A program made the position numbers and the translations under genes. 44,110 nt of DNA, taken from NCBI GenBank assembly GCA_013043685.1, contig JABDNT010000036.1:1-44110 (forward strand). The letters are read 5' to 3'. The stretch's first letter is position 1, and every line of letters begins with the position of its first letter. Source of the DNA: Flavobacteriaceae bacterium. GTDB taxonomy: Bacteria; Bacteroidota; Bacteroidia; Flavobacteriales; Flavobacteriaceae. Of the stretch, positions 43,737 to 44,110 are shown one piece after another. Below the pieces are notes generated by a model. The model did not search any database and was not told the origin of the DNA. It saw only the letters and a program-made list of their open reading frames with translations.

Positions 43737-44110
43737 GCTTTTCTGAATAGGGAGAGTACAAAGTAAAGTAGAATCATTACCGGTAACGATATAAACTTCA
43801 GTAGAACAATCGCCACAAGACACAAGGCCAGAAAAATGTAGCGGATCTTATTACTCTTATAATCCCATGTCTTGAATTTTAATGCAAAAAGGCGAACCTC
43901 AGCATTCATTATAAAGCAGCTGAAAACCGTTACGGCTACCAAAAACCATGTATTCAGAATAATGCTTTCAATAACTTCAGTATGCTGAAAATGAAGTATT
44001 AATGGGAAACTTAATATAAATATGGTATTAGCGGGTGTTGGAAGCCCTATGAAGCTCTCCGTTTGCCTGGTGTCAACATTGAACTTGGCTAAACGATAAG
44101 CCGCAGCCAC
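43733..44110 (-). CDS. pssA: CDP-diacylglycerol-serine O-phosphatidyltransferase, C-terminal part (5' end outside window)
   Basis: Makes phosphatidylserine, the precursor of phosphatidylethanolamine. The window shows the last 125 or so residues; the frame continues past base 44110, so the true start and most of the CDP-alcohol phosphotransferase signature (DGxxAR...) are outside. The visible part begins [27 protein letters not shown], which is characteristic of PssA. Four hydrophobic helices follow. The GTG at the window edge is an internal codon, not a start. Convergent with lptB. Confidence 0.88.
   Translation of the reverse strand: MAAAYRLAKFNVDTRQTESFIGLPTPANTIFILSFPLILHFQHTEVIESIILNTWFLVAVTVFSCFIMNAEVRLFALKFKTWDYKSNKIRYIFLALCLVAIVLLKFISLPVMILLYFVLSLFRKA

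Noticed and set aside
1-44110. tRNA, rRNA, insertion sequences, prophage, CRISPR or defence systems
   Set aside because: Reading both strands, I found no cloverleaf-like or rRNA segments, no transposase or integrase motifs and no regularly spaced repeats; RecQ here is a housekeeping-type helicase without defence neighbours.

Overview
The window comes from the chromosome of a Bacteroidota bacterium, almost certainly a member of the Flavobacteriaceae (probably marine). The evidence is a moderately AT-rich genome, promoters of the Bacteroidota type (TTG, 19-20 nt, TAnnTTTG), a type IX secretion C-terminal sorting domain, a long-form NusB, a DUF3276/PUR-family protein, a mitochondrial-type aconitase and many short SPII lipoproteins. 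I see no rRNA, tRNA, CRISPR array, insertion sequence, prophage or integrase. This is core-genome sequence. I did not find a clear new multi-gene system; the interest lies in individual oddities.

Layout. 1-4.4 kb (minus strand): the start of a TlpA-like membrane thioredoxin (cut by the window edge), aconitase, an acyltransferase-3 membrane protein and a small two-helix membrane ORF. 4.4-9.6 kb (minus): a tightly packed periplasmic folding operon of three parvulin/SurA-type proteins, the middle one a lipoprotein without recognisable catalytic signature, followed by a MoxR AAA+ ATPase. It is driven by a near-perfect promoter at 9642-9671. 9.8-11.1 kb (plus): an SRPBCC protein, a coupled 78-residue protein and a Skp/OmpH chaperone. 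11.1-15.6 kb: guaB, diverging from a FecA-like TonB-dependent receptor that converges on a haem-binding c-type protein. 15.6-18.7 kb (minus): LysE-type exporter, HMG-CoA lyase and a lipoprotein 5'-nucleotidase.

18.7-19.7 kb: a secreted spondin-domain protein with a T9SS sorting tail, interrupted by one in-frame amber codon. 19.6-25.0 kb: pyrD, pepT, and the minus-strand run leucine dehydrogenase, nusB, DUF1573 lipoprotein, yajC. 25.1-33.2 kb (plus): an ABC half-exporter with an Asp in the catalytic-Glu position, the PUR-like protein, an M14 carboxypeptidase, a SulP transporter and an S41 lipoprotein protease. 33.3-40.6 kb: an orphan sensor kinase, CsaA, a peroxiredoxin-like protein, a YfiT/DinB protein, a cyclophilin-FKBP fusion, an esterase-like hydrolase and RecQ. 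40.6-44.1 kb (plus): kdsD, tatC, an AhpD-like protein and lptB, meeting the 3' part of a phosphatidylserine synthase gene.

Common themes: envelope biogenesis recurs (three parvulins, Skp, YajC, TatC, KdsD, LptB, PssA), as do leucine catabolism (leucine dehydrogenase, HMG-CoA lyase) and iron/haem handling (receptor plus haem-binding protein). Gene packing is tight. Several convergent pairs interlock their stop codons in a shared 4-nt CTAA/TTAA, and four genes appear to start at GTG or TTG. The most notable observations are the amber-interrupted spondin gene, the structured leader with terminator-like end ahead of the TTG-started kdsD, the frame-continuous ORF after moxR, the RecQ lacking zinc-site cysteines, and the duplicated operator-like motif around the receptor promoter.
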